This document shows positions 25,729-33,399 of a DNA stretch of 64,000 bases, piece after piece. Each line of letters begins with the position of its first letter. Position 1 is the first letter of the stretch. The stretch is from Oscillospiraceae bacterium MB24-C1 (GTDB taxonomy: Bacteria > Bacillota > Clostridia > Oscillospirales > Ruminococcaceae). The stretch spans positions 2,422,001 to 2,486,000 of the forward strand of contig CP133187.1 of NCBI GenBank assembly GCA_030913685.1, in the 5' to 3' direction. The notes under the pieces were generated by a model that saw only the letters and a program-made list of their open reading frames with translations, was not told where the DNA came from and did not search any database. A program made the translations under genes and the position numbers.

Positions 25729-27259
25729 CTGGTGCCGCTGACCCGTACAGGGCGGTGGGCGTATAGGCTATTGCATTGCTAATATCGAGCGGGGGACGCT
25801 TGGAAACGTCGATGCCAAGCGGGTTAAAGGTGATTTTCACGCCGCCATCGTCAAAGCATTCTACCCGTTCCACGAACATGCCGACAAGATCGCGGTCGGA
25901 CTGTTCCAGTGCAAACAGAAGAATACTGGCTATTTCCGGCTCGCTGTACTTATTCATAGCCCGTTCGGTCAGGCTGATTTCATATAGGATCACCTCAATG
26001 TTTGAGGCTTGCTTTTCTAAATCTTTCAGAGTGTCCACCGTTGAGCTGGAATAGATGCGATTTGCAATAGCCTCGTTGATGGCCTTGATTTTATCTTTGA
26101 CGTTTTGCAACTCGGCGCGAAGTGCTGCTTTATCTGGTTGGCCAGCATCCTTGGCCTTTTCAATCGAGCGGGCGATATATGCAGCGTGTACATGCACATT
26201 GTCCGGGCGGATCAGCTCGCGAACATGGCTGACTACCAATTCTTCAATAGCATCTTTAGGCACAAGCTTTTTGTCACAGGTGCGCAGCCGCTGGTTAGCA
26301 TTGCAGCCGTAGTAAAAATATTTGCTGCGGTTATTGACGCCGACCATAGCCGCCCCGCAATGGCCGCAGAAGATTTTGCCCGAAAGCATGTATTTCACCT
26401 TGGCGGTATTGGCGGCGTTTCGCTTATTATCTGCCATGCGCTTTCTTACCTTCTCCCATAATTCATCCGATACAATGCGCGGTATCGCGTCGGGTATCTT
26501 GATGCATTCGACGTCTTCGGCGTGGGTGTTTCTTTTGCCGTTGTCGTCGCGTGGAACCTTACCATAAACATAAGTGCCGATATAGCGTTCATTGCAAAGT
26601 AGGTCATGAATGGAATTTTTGCCGAAGCTGCTGCCACGTTTGGTTTTTGCACCGACGCGGTTCATTTGGTCTATGATTTCGTTGTAGCTGCTGCCGTAAG
26701 CGTACATATGAAAAACCGCCCGCACGACATCGGCCTCAGTTTCATTGATGTGGTACTTTTTATCTATGACGTTATAACCCAACGGGGCCACGCCGCCGGT
26801 GTGGAGCGCCTGCTGTGCTAAAAAGTTCATTTTAGCTTTAACCTTTTGTCGCGTCTGTAAAACATGCATTTGGTTTATTAGTGCATTAATACCCTCACTG
26901 GCAAAGACGGAGGGGTCGTTGATGTCGCCACCGATAAATGACTGCGTCACCGAAATTAGGTTGATTTTATTAGCCTGCAACAGTCTGCGAAAGCTGAACC
27001 AGTCCACCAGATCACGGCTAAACCGTGACTGGTCGTATATGAGGACGGCTTTAAACAATCCTATTTTAGTATCACGAAAAAAGCGGTCAAGCTCTGGCCG
27101 GTGGGACTTCATGCCGGAGGTTGCCTCGTCGGCATATACATCCACAATGCGCATGTTGTGCGCGGCTGCATACTCGGCGCACTTTTTAACCTGCACTTCT
27201 ATAGTGTCAGGGTTTTGGTTGTCTGTTGAATACCGGGCATATATTGCGGCATTAATCAT
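25706..27259 (-). CDS. Large serine recombinase, probable prophage integrase
   Basis: 517 residues, ATG after AAGGAGG. The N-terminal resolvase domain (about 1-150) has the catalytic Ser in AIYARYS (residue 11) and YADEATSGMKSHRPELDRF. The recombinase domain follows (GGVAPLGYNV ... GKNSIHDLLCNERYIGTYVY), then a zinc ribbon (FCGHCGAAMVGVNN ... CNANQRLRTC) and a coiled coil near 375-430. Large serine recombinases integrate phage DNA between short att sites, with a separate directionality factor for excision. Its position at the very end of the element, overlapping attL, supports the integrase role. Integration into a tRNA gene is more usual for tyrosine enzymes. Confidence 0.92.
   Translation of the reverse strand: MINAAIYARYSTDNQNPDTIEVQVKKCAEYAAAHNMRIVDVYADEATSGMKSHRPELDRFFRDTKIGLFKAVLIYDQSRFSRDLVDWFSFRRLLQANKINLISVTQSFIGGDINDPSVFASEGINALINQMHVLQTRQKVKAKMNFLAQQALHTGGVAPLGYNVIDKKYHINETEADVVRAVFHMYAYGSSYNEIIDQMNRVGAKTKRGSSFGKNSIHDLLCNERYIGTYVYGKVPRDDNGKRNTHAEDVECIKIPDAIPRIVSDELWEKVRKRMADNKRNAANTAKVKYMLSGKIFCGHCGAAMVGVNNRSKYFYYGCNANQRLRTCDKKLVPKDAIEELVVSHVRELIRPDNVHVHAAYIARSIEKAKDAGQPDKAALRAELQNVKDKIKAINEAIANRIYSSSTVDTLKDLEKQASNIEVILYEISLTERAMNKYSEPEIASILLFALEQSDRDLVGMFVERVECFDDGGVKITFNPLGIDVSKRPPLDISNAIAYTPTALYGSAAPERSSSKP
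25730..25743. other. attL: 14-bp copy of the tRNA-Leu 3' end
   Basis: TGGTGCCGCTGACC, identical to the last 14 bases of the tRNA-Leu gene including CCA. It lies inside the last codons of the serine recombinase gene, so the recombinase's final residues are encoded by host DNA after integration. Confidence 0.8.
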
Positions 27260-27284
27260 AAAAATAAACCTCCTTAGAGTATGC

Positions 27285-27398
27285 TTGCGCAGACCCTGCA
27301 GAGGTGTTATAATTTACCTTGCAGAGTGGCTTTTTGACTGATTGGCTGCTCGTATTGCATCCCGTTTGGTGTTCGCTGCACCAAGCGGGATTTTATAT
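27285..27398 (+). ncRNA. Candidate small RNA between recombinase and HEPN gene
   Basis: On the plus strand TTGCGC (27285-27290) and TATAAT (27308-27313) are exactly 17 bases apart. A terminator with a 13-bp stem (27359-27371 / 27379-27391, one mismatch) and TTTTATATTT follows. The implied RNA would be about 80 nt (27320-27398). It is divergent from the recombinase and its terminator touches the 3' end of the HEPN gene on the other strand. No coding frame of note lies in it. It could control recombinase or HEPN expression; this is inference. Confidence 0.5.
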
Positions 27399-28031
27399 TT
27401 GATCGATTGTATTAAATGTGTATGATGAATTATCAATACTGCTGAAAATATTCTCTTGAACTTCAAACATCAAATCAATGACTAATCCTGAGAAAAATTC
27501 TAAATCAGATGTGTGTACAATAATACTTTTGCTTCCATGGGCAAGCTTATTACGAAACATTAAAAATCGTTGAAGCTTCGATTTATACTTTTCTTCGGGC
27601 ACCATACTTATCCCGAAACGTAGGCAAATAATTTTTAACTGATCATAATTGACGTTTGATCCAGTGGGAATAGGGGCTATGGTGAACTTTTGAAATAAAA
27701 AATTATAGATGCGCTTTACAAATTCTTTTTGCTTATTATAATCCCGGGGAGGGTTATGCAATTGTAGCAAAGAAAAAGAGTTATGAGTTAACATATCTAT
27801 ATTAACATTGCAAAAGTCTAGTTCTTTGCTATTTAAGTACTTAGCATACTCTGAAAATGAAAAATCGATAAACCCTTCCCAAATGGAATATAAAGCCGGA
27901 ATTGCATATTTCAAGGCGATCTCTTTTTTTTGGGGTGAAAAGCCGGGATCAATTGCAATTGCTTTTATTAAAGCTATCTCACCTAAACGCCAATTAATAT
28001 CTTCAACTATTGAGTCCTTAGTTCTGTCCAT
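27393..28031 (-). CDS. MAE_28990/MAE_18760-like HEPN protein, candidate toxin of a defence pair
   Basis: 212 residues from the ATG at 28031, preferred because GAGG lies 9 bases upstream and the family normally begins with the IxWRLxEIxLIK helix; a frame extension to 28130 lacks a ribosome site. Seen: WRLGEIALIKAIA, a Trp-rich central region (LYSIWEGFIDFSFSEYAKYL), and RNKLAHG, the R-x4-H motif of HEPN ribonucleases. HEPN proteins of this type are commonly encoded with DUF262 proteins. It overlaps the DUF262 gene by 14 bases. A role in abortive anti-phage defence, probably RNA cleavage, is inferred from family and context. Confidence 0.8.
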   Translation of the reverse strand: MDRTKDSIVEDINWRLGEIALIKAIAIDPGFSPQKKEIALKYAIPALYSIWEGFIDFSFSEYAKYLNSKELDFCNVNIDMLTHNSFSLLQLHNPPRDYNKQKEFVKRIYNFLFQKFTIAPIPTGSNVNYDQLKIICLRFGISMVPEEKYKSKLQRFLMFRNKLAHGSKSIIVHTSDLEFFSGLVIDLMFEVQENIFSSIDNSSYTFNTIDQI

Positions 28032-29136
28032 TGCCTTCGACCTCAAAAATTTCGATGGCACGTTGAATACGCCTTTTGGCTCGTTGCTGGCTTCCCGAAG
28101 CTGATCCAGAATATTTTTTAAAGAATTCATCGTTTTTAAGCATTTCTATTTTTTCTTGTAACAAGATTGGCTTATCTAAATAAAAATTATAAAACGATGA
28201 TGTCGCTATCGTAATTGCTTCAAATAAGCTAGGGGAAAATAAATTGCTGCCATTGAATCTAAAAATCTCTTTACCAAGGGGCGATAACAAATGGATAACA
28301 TTTTCGAATACGCGTTGATCCGCCGGACTAAGGTCTAAGCCAGCATTAACTTTTTCTTTCATAAAATTGGTCATGTGAACAGAAACAGATGTTGATACTT
28401 TTTCCCAATCATGAAATAGCGACATAAAACGAATAACCAACTCTTGATCATATAGCTGTTTCTTTTGCTTATCGGATATTGCAATAATTCCTTGAAATTC
28501 TTCATTTCTGGACATTTCCTCTAAAAACTGATAAAAGGAAGATAATTTCCCCCTGAAAATACAGTTTCGTATTTCTTGATCAGTTAACGGTTCTCCACCA
28601 GTATTCAATCTGCTGAACAGTTCATACCGCATATCCCATTTACTATCCCATTTTATTACCTCAACACGGCATACTGTCCTTTTCAAATTTAAGACATATT
28701 TTAAGGGTAAAGAATCTATGTTATACCCTTCAAGGGAAGGTATAAGATCTCCACTAACAAGAACCCATTTATTTTGAGCATAATCCTCTAGTAATCCAAA
28801 AAAAGATAAAACAGTAGATAATCGTTGCAGGCCGTCTACTAATTCCCACTTGCCCTCTTGACCTTCAGCCACGAAAATAGGGGGGATAGGGATTCCTAGA
28901 AGGAGTGACTCAATAAATCTGGTTTGCTGATCAATACTCCAGCGAAATAGCCTTTGGAATTCTGGCGATATAATAATTTCATCCCGCTCATACATGCTCA
29001 TTATTTCGCCAAAGGACATATCTAATCTGTCTGTTGATAGGCTATTTCTTCTTTCTGTTATCTCAAACTCCAAAGTAGCAATGGATGCAATTTCATCTCC
29101 TTGTAAATGAGATGATTTTAAATTCTCATTCCCCAC
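28018..29136 (-). CDS. DUF262 (ParB/GmrS-like NTP-dependent) protein of the defence pair
   Basis: 372 residues, GTG start after GAGGAGG. Residues about 25-230 are a DUF262 domain: MSFGEIMSMYERDEIIISPE, FQRLFRWS, the signature WELVDGLQRLSTVLSFFG, then LFSRLNTGGEPLTDQEIRNC. The C-terminal helical part has no clear match. DUF262 is the ParB-like nucleotide-using module of GmrS/BrxU-type restriction enzymes, but the HNH nuclease part (GmrD, DUF1524) is absent; the HEPN partner downstream may supply the nuclease. It sits between the recombinase and the repressor, a common slot for prophage-borne defence genes, and probably protects the lysogen from other phages. Confidence 0.85.
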   Translation of the reverse strand: MGNENLKSSHLQGDEIASIATLEFEITERRNSLSTDRLDMSFGEIMSMYERDEIIISPEFQRLFRWSIDQQTRFIESLLLGIPIPPIFVAEGQEGKWELVDGLQRLSTVLSFFGLLEDYAQNKWVLVSGDLIPSLEGYNIDSLPLKYVLNLKRTVCRVEVIKWDSKWDMRYELFSRLNTGGEPLTDQEIRNCIFRGKLSSFYQFLEEMSRNEEFQGIIAISDKQKKQLYDQELVIRFMSLFHDWEKVSTSVSVHMTNFMKEKVNAGLDLSPADQRVFENVIHLLSPLGKEIFRFNGSNLFSPSLFEAITIATSSFYNFYLDKPILLQEKIEMLKNDEFFKKYSGSASGSQQRAKRRIQRAIEIFEVEGNGQN

Positions 29137-29223
29137 GGTTAACCCTCCTCATTTTTAAGAATTAATCTATTTCGCCGCTTACTTTATATCCCCGTTAAAT
29201 GTGACACCACCGAGCGGGATTTC

Positions 29224-29370
29224 TTATTTCCCGAAAATAGATTTCCAGAGCATATTTTGCATTTTTCTCTTCCGCCCGGCATTGGTGGTCGGAATTCCGG
29301 TTGCGTGCGCTATTTTTGTTTTAACCTTGGTAACCCCAAGTGCGCGTTTCCAGCTGAATCCAAATGCCAT
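29224..29370 (-). CDS. Small basic prophage protein
   Basis: 48 residues: MAFGFSWKRALGVTK at the start, ATGIPTTNAGRKRKMQ in the middle, SIFGK at the end. ATG preceded by GGAGG. Strongly basic. Similar short proteins (FGFSWKRA ... GIPTTxxGRxRK) are familiar from Clostridia prophages and genomic islands, but with no function assigned. It sits 13 bases downstream of the ImmA/IrrE gene. Confidence 0.7.
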   Translation of the reverse strand: MAFGFSWKRALGVTKVKTKIAHATGIPTTNAGRKRKMQNMLWKSIFGK

Positions 29371-29383
29371 GATAAAACCTCCT

Positions 29384-29830
29384 TCATTTTAAGCACAGAG
29401 TATTTCGTACCCTGTATTCGGCAAGATCGTGACTGACGCCTATGATGCAGGCGACCTGATCTATGGTGAAATCTTGGAGTTCCATCATATCATCATCTGA
29501 GTATAAGAGGCAAACAGCAAAGCGGTTCGCTTCTGTTTCATATCGGCTGGTGACGAAAAAGGTGCGCGAGTCTAAAAATAGGCGGTTCAACTTTTTATGC
29601 ATGAACCAGTGCCCCAACTCGTGGGCACATACCAGCCGAGTTTGATGGTCATTCAGGCTTTCATTTATATAAATAAACTTGTTGCGTTTTAATTGTTGAT
29701 AGAATCCCCGGACGCCGACCAGAGGAACATATATTATGTCAAATCCAAGAGATTCTGCAATGTCAAAGGGGTTGCGCGTTTTAAAACGCTTGACCGCCTT
29801 TTCTGCAAAGCCCTTGGCATCAAGCATCAT
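29384..29830 (-). CDS. ImmA/IrrE-family metallopeptidase
   Basis: 148 residues. The zinc-protease motif HELGH is at 70-74, preceded by the usual strand (KFIYINESLNDHQTRLVCA) and followed by ETEANRFAVCLL with the third metal ligand Glu. In ICEBs1 and many phages ImmA cleaves the paired immunity repressor to start induction. Here its gene overlaps the repressor gene by 11 bases, so the same repressor/antirepressor pairing is likely. Start after AAAGGAAA. Confidence 0.92.
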   Translation of the reverse strand: MMLDAKGFAEKAVKRFKTRNPFDIAESLGFDIIYVPLVGVRGFYQQLKRNKFIYINESLNDHQTRLVCAHELGHWFMHKKLNRLFLDSRTFFVTSRYETEANRFAVCLLYSDDDMMELQDFTIDQVACIIGVSHDLAEYRVRNTLCLK

Positions 29831-30263
29831 TGTTTTCCTTTCTGAATTTTTTAGGCGTGTACCTCTCCTTGTTTTTTACCTTGGCCATTTCCAATCCTAT
29901 TTTCATGGCAGCAAGAATAGACTCTTTGGCCTCGTCACTCAAAGGATCGCCGTCGAACATTAAGCCCTCGCCGCTCTCTAAATTCTGGCGCAGGCGTTCC
30001 ATGTCCTTGGCTATATCGCGCTCGTCTCTCGTATTGAGAGCGGGCGCGCTTTCTTTTAGTTCTTCTTTTCCTAGAAGGTAATTAACAGATACGCCGAAAT
30101 AGTCAGCTATTTTTGCAGCTGTCTCGGCATTGACTCCTGATCTTCTCCCCATTTTCAGGTCGGTCATAATGCTGGGTTGAATTGCTATATCTTTACACAT
30201 TTTATAGCCGGTGATTCCTTTTTTAGCACAAAGGTCTGAAAGCACTTCGTATAAATTGGCCAC
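29820..30263 (-). CDS. XRE-family phage repressor (CI/ImmR-like)
   Basis: 147 residues from the GTG at 30263 (AAGGAG 9 bases upstream); a TTG at 30287 is possible but has no site. The helix-turn-helix lies in the first ~60 residues (LCAKKGITGYKMCKDIAIQP, NAETAAKIADYFGVSVNYLL). The C-terminal half is acidic and helical and lacks a LexA-type peptidase, which fits control by the ImmA/IrrE protease encoded next to it. It is divergent from the Cro-like gene across a 184-base operator region and should maintain lysogeny. Confidence 0.9.
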   Translation of the reverse strand: MANLYEVLSDLCAKKGITGYKMCKDIAIQPSIMTDLKMGRRSGVNAETAAKIADYFGVSVNYLLGKEELKESAPALNTRDERDIAKDMERLRQNLESGEGLMFDGDPLSDEAKESILAAMKIGLEMAKVKNKERYTPKKFRKENNDA

Positions 30264-30447
30264 ATTAATACGCTCCTTTTTAGTCAAAACATAAATTATA
30301 CAATCGAGTATTAATTTTAGGGTTGACTATTATACGTATGCGTAGTAATATGCAGATATAACATACGCACACGTGTATTTATTGTTTGGTCACGCTCTTA
30401 ATATATTACACATAAGCGTAAATGTCAACGTTTTAGGAGGTGAAAAC
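30264..30447. promoter_or_regulatory. Lysogeny control region between repressor and Cro-like gene
   Basis: Between the divergent genes are several related boxes: TACGTATGCGTA (about 30337), CATACGCACACGTGT (about 30362) and ACACATAAGCGTAAATG (about 30408), sharing an ACG/GCGTA core. They look like repressor/Cro half-sites. TTGACT (30333) and AT-rich -10-like stretches for both directions are present; exact promoters are not assigned. Confidence 0.55.
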
Positions 30448-30657
30448 TTGTCGGAAGTTAAAATTTGTCAATATGGCAAGGAGATTAAAAAGCGCCTTGT
30501 AGACATCGACAAAACGCAAGAGTGGCTAATTAGCCAAGTTTCACAAGATACGGGGCTATATTTTGACCGCTCGTATTTGCATAAGGTGATGGCGGGCAGA
30601 AACAACAACCCCAAAATCAAGGACAGCATCAACAAAGTGCTGGGGATGGCGGGGTAG
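30448..30657 (+). CDS. Cro-like / XRE-type small DNA-binding protein
   Basis: 69 residues, TTG start with AGGAGG 7 bases upstream (a frame extension to 30373 crosses the operator region). The sequence has a helical, helix-turn-helix-like pattern: GKEIKKRLVDIDKTQEWLIS and DRSYLHKVMAGRNNNPKIKD. First gene of the early operon, facing away from the repressor, so it probably acts as Cro or as an early activator. Confidence 0.7.
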   Translation: MSEVKICQYGKEIKKRLVDIDKTQEWLISQVSQDTGLYFDRSYLHKVMAGRNNNPKIKDSINKVLGMAG

Positions 30658-30672
30658 AAGGGAGAATCGAGT

Positions 30673-30852
30673 ATGGCAAATGAGCTTTACATAAAAGAAT
30701 GCGTGTACCCGGACGGCACACCGGTCGAAAGTCTGCCGGTTGGGCCGTTTGTAGAAATACTGGCACAAAAGGCGGCTGAAATCATTCGCGCCGGTGGCGT
30801 AGAGGCTTGGAAAGCCAAGCAAGCCGCCGCCAAAAGGAGGCCCGCAAGATGA
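30673..30852 (+). CDS. Small early phage protein
   Basis: 59 residues (MANELYIKECVYPDG ... AEIIRAGGVEAWKAKQAAA), with GGGAGAAT before the start, and ATGA overlap with the next gene. No family recognised; short, acidic-then-basic, helical C-terminus. Confidence 0.6.
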   Translation: MANELYIKECVYPDGTPVESLPVGPFVEILAQKAAEIIRAGGVEAWKAKQAAAKRRPAR

Positions 30853-31022
30853 ACCCAATAATCACCGGCGATGCGCTGAAACTGCTGGAGCAGTTTGTTG
30901 AGTATGCCACTAACCCCAATACCTGCGTAGCACTGGCCGACGCGATGTATTACGACCATGAAGCATTCTACCGCCGGGCGAAGCAGCTTAAATCGCAGTT
31001 GGAAAAGAGCGGCCTATGCTGA
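30849..31022 (+). CDS. Small early phage protein
   Basis: 57 residues from the ATG at 30849, with AAAGGAGG upstream. Helical (GDALKLLEQFVEYATNPNTC, YYDHEAFYRRAKQLKSQL). No family recognised. Coupled to both neighbours by short overlaps. Confidence 0.6.
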   Translation: MNPIITGDALKLLEQFVEYATNPNTCVALADAMYYDHEAFYRRAKQLKSQLEKSGLC

Positions 31023-31300
31023 CCGCCCCGAAAATTACCCATGACATGCGCCTTGCCTCGCTGAAAGGTTGCCGGACAATACGACGGAAACGCCTTTCAT
31101 CCTATTTCAAGCGGCTGTTTGCCTTAAAGAGCATCTTTCTTGCTGAGACAGCGCGCGCCAGACTGAAGCGTATTTTTACGATTACTGGCCTTATTGTAAT
31201 GCTGCTGCCCGCCGTGATACATATTGTTTATTTACCGTCGCGGGTGAGCCTCGTGTTGTTGGGACTGTTCCTGATCGGGTGGGGGAGGTGGCAGTTATAG
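31016..31300 (+). CDS. Small predicted membrane protein, early region
   Basis: 94 residues, overlapping the previous stop. A basic N-terminal half is followed by two hydrophobic segments (ITGLIVMLLPAVIHIVYL and SLVLLGLFLIGWGRW). No family recognised. The ribosome site is weak, so the gene is less certain than its neighbours. Confidence 0.45.
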   Translation: MLTAPKITHDMRLASLKGCRTIRRKRLSSYFKRLFALKSIFLAETARARLKRIFTITGLIVMLLPAVIHIVYLPSRVSLVLLGLFLIGWGRWQL

Positions 31301-31509
31301 CAACCACTACCGCTATGAAGCGCTCAGAGCTGCACCGCCTTGTGGATGATGCCATCGAGCGGGCAATGTGGGACGAGAACCCGCTTGTCGCATGGCAAAA
31401 CTTTATAAATATCCTCGAAACGGATGGTCGCCGCGCCATTGGGGACAAGCTCGAAGCGAGCGGGCGTAACCGCTATACCGGGGAGGTGCGCGAGAATGTC
31501 GGAGCATGA
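31279..31509 (+). CDS. Small early phage protein, start uncertain
   Basis: Up to 76 residues. Protein-like part: MKRSELHRLVDDAIERAMW ... NFINILETDGRRAIGDKLEA. The start could be the GTG at 31279 or the ATG at 31315; neither is well placed relative to GGGGGAGG. Its end overlaps the start of the next gene. Family unknown. Confidence 0.45.
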   Translation: MGEVAVIATTTAMKRSELHRLVDDAIERAMWDENPLVAWQNFINILETDGRRAIGDKLEASGRNRYTGEVRENVGA

Positions 31510-31738
31510 CACACGCTGCCCGATCTGCGGAAAGACACCGGAACAACAGCGGTCATGGGTACGCTGTCCGAAGCATCAGGCACCCGTCTGCTTGACCCAT
31601 TGTTACAGCGGTTGCCCACTCCTCGACCAGAGCAGCAGCCGCACCGTTTGCAACTTCTACCAAAGCAAAGAGGCCCGACAATTTGCCGAGCCAACGCACC
31701 GGGACGCGCCCCCGGCATCAAAGCGCATAAAGAGATAG
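31496..31738 (+). CDS. Cys-rich zinc-ribbon-like early phage protein
   Basis: 80 residues from the ATG at 31496 (GGGGAGG 9 bases upstream). Cysteines are arranged CPICGKTPEQQRSWVRCPKH, CLTHCYSGCPLL, with a later CNF, so a small zinc-binding domain is likely. Conserved short proteins of this kind occur in early regions of Clostridia prophages; function unknown. Confidence 0.6.
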   Translation: MSEHDTRCPICGKTPEQQRSWVRCPKHQAPVCLTHCYSGCPLLDQSSSRTVCNFYQSKEARQFAEPTHRDAPPASKRIKR

Positions 31739-31925
31739 GGCATCGCCGCCGCAAACGGTGATGCCCCTAAAATACCCAACGCTTTCGCGTCAACTGAACA
31801 TAAATATTATAACATATTTGCGCGAATAAATCAATTGAAAAGTGCGCCAGAATGCGCCTTTTAGCTTGATTAAGGGGTATTAACTTTTGGTTCGCCCGCC
31901 CCGAGGGGGACAGAAGGAACAAAGC
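31739..31925. other. Short intergenic gap in the early region
   Basis: 187 bases, AT-rich centre (ATAAATATTATAACATATTTG) with a possible TATAAC -10 box, then a small GCGCC-containing inverted repeat near 31843-31862. It may hold the promoter for the replication gene. No gene seen. Confidence 0.4.
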
Positions 31926-32651
31926 ATGCCCTACTGTAAGAGAACGACCGACGCCGGTCGAACCCGAGAGGTAGAACTAAGGCAGCGGGCAGTTCGCAGC
32001 CAGTCAACAGGATCGGGGGAAGAGTGGCATAAGCCATCCCCCGAAGAGATCGCAAGGGTAAACCGCAGTAACGCCCTTCGGCGGCTGCGCCATATCCTAA
32101 ATGCAAATTTTGGCCCGGAAGATATATGGGTGACGTTTACTTATCGCAAAGAGCTGCGCCCGACTACTGCTGAAGCATTAGTCCATTATCACACCTTAAT
32201 GCAGAATATCAGAAAAATATATTCTGCTGAAAACGTCCCACTGCGGTATGTGGCTGTCACAGAACAAAGACCATCGAAGAAATCGCACCATCACATGGTG
32301 CTGCCGGGCATCAAGCTGAGACAGCTGCAGGCGCTATGGCCATATGGCCATGTCAATGTGCGCCCGCTCGATGAATCCGGGCAATATCGCAGGTTGGCAG
32401 AGTATATCTTTGCCCACACCGACACACCCGAGCGGGTGGGAAATCGCTGGAAATGCTCAAAAGGGCTAGACAGGCCGAAACCGAAACAGAAAACCATCAA
32501 GGCCAAACATTGGCGAGAGGGCGTCAAAGTACCAAAAGGCTGGATGCTCGACCCGCAGACCGAACCGGAGCGGGGGCGAAATCCATACAGCGGGGCCGAA
32601 TACCTGCGCTACACCCTCATACGTTTAAAGCCGATCAAAAGGAGATGTTGA
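31926..32651 (+). CDS. HUH-like replication-initiation / relaxase-type protein
   Basis: 241 residues from the ATG at 31926 (AGAAGGA upstream). Seen: FGPEDIWVTFTYRKELRP (a motif-1-like strand), RYVAVTEQRPSKKSHHHMVL with a His cluster in the position of the HUH motif, and QYRRLAEYIFAHTD with Tyr residues in the position of the catalytic motif. This order fits REP/gpII-type rolling-circle endonucleases, which nick one strand and bind it covalently. Such proteins are known in some tailed phages of Firmicutes. Whether it drives phage replication or is cargo is not clear. No helicase, primase or DnaC-like loader is seen nearby. Confidence 0.65.
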   Translation: MPYCKRTTDAGRTREVELRQRAVRSQSTGSGEEWHKPSPEEIARVNRSNALRRLRHILNANFGPEDIWVTFTYRKELRPTTAEALVHYHTLMQNIRKIYSAENVPLRYVAVTEQRPSKKSHHHMVLPGIKLRQLQALWPYGHVNVRPLDESGQYRRLAEYIFAHTDTPERVGNRWKCSKGLDRPKPKQKTIKAKHWREGVKVPKGWMLDPQTEPERGRNPYSGAEYLRYTLIRLKPIKRRC

Positions 32652-32653
32652 AA

Positions 32654-32971
32654 ATGAATAGTCGTGCAAAGAAAAAATTAACCCGCTCGTGGCAAGATCG
32701 GGACTGGAACCGGAACCGAAAGTGTTGGCACAGGTTTCCGGTGCCGTTAGGTCAATCTTGCTGGGTGCTTGTAACAAATGATGAAAACCAGTGGCAGCCG
32801 ATCGAAAAGAAATTGGCCGGTATCGTCGAGATTTATGTTTTAGGCTTAAGCAGAAAATATGCCGTTCGGGATGTGGACGGTGATATACCGGGCTTTGTTT
32901 ACCCGCATGATCTGTTTGAATCCTTCGAGCAGGCAGACCAAGAGGCTGAAAGGAGGAACCGCCAGCAATGA
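32654..32971 (+). CDS. Hypothetical early phage protein
   Basis: 105 residues from the ATG at 32654 (AAGGAGATG upstream); a frame opening to 32453 lies over the previous gene and is ignored. Starts basic (MNSRAKKKLTRSWQDRDWNR), then beta-rich (CWVLVTNDENQWQPIEKKLA). It ends 4 bases into the next gene. No family recognised. Confidence 0.6.
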   Translation: MNSRAKKKLTRSWQDRDWNRNRKCWHRFPVPLGQSCWVLVTNDENQWQPIEKKLAGIVEIYVLGLSRKYAVRDVDGDIPGFVYPHDLFESFEQADQEAERRNRQQ

Positions 32972-33399
32972 AATATCCTATTCAATCTAGTGAGGACAAC
33001 GAACAGCAGCAGCTTATTGCATGGGCCGCATGGCAGACTGCCCGTCACCCGGAATTACAGCTGTTGTATCATGTACCAAACGAGGGCAAGCGCGGCCTTG
33101 CCGGTGGCGCTCACCAAAAGCGGTTAGGACTACGAGCGGGCGTTCCCGATCTGTGCCTGCCGGTGGCGCGCGATACATACCATGGTCTTTATATTGAAAT
33201 GAAATTCGGGAAAAACCGTCCAGACAAAAGTCAAACGTGGTGGATAGAACAGCTTGTCGGTCAAGGCTATTGCGTTGCGGTTTGCTATTCCTGCGAGGAT
33301 GCCGCCCGGGTGATTATGCGATATATCGCAGGAACCGAGGAAACAGGGCTGTATCAACCGCGCACCCTTCCGCAAAATGGGAAAGGGTATTCAGGATGA
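32968..33399 (+). CDS. VRR-NUC domain nuclease
   Basis: 143 residues. The VRR-NUC fold shows QQQLIAWAAWQ, LYHVPNEGKRG, RLGLRAGVPDLCLPVA with the catalytic Asp, and GLYIEMKFGKNRPDKSQTWW with the E-x-K pair. These PD-(D/E)XK-type enzymes in phages are thought to act on branched DNA or in replication and packaging. Overlaps both neighbours by 4 bases (ATGA), so it is part of a tightly coupled early operon. Confidence 0.9.
   Translation: MKYPIQSSEDNEQQQLIAWAAWQTARHPELQLLYHVPNEGKRGLAGGAHQKRLGLRAGVPDLCLPVARDTYHGLYIEMKFGKNRPDKSQTWWIEQLVGQGYCVAVCYSCEDAARVIMRYIAGTEETGLYQPRTLPQNGKGYSG

Noticed and set aside
28018-28130. HEPN gene starting at 28130 with a 113-base overlap
   Set aside because: No ribosome site there; the ATG at 28031 has one and matches the family start.
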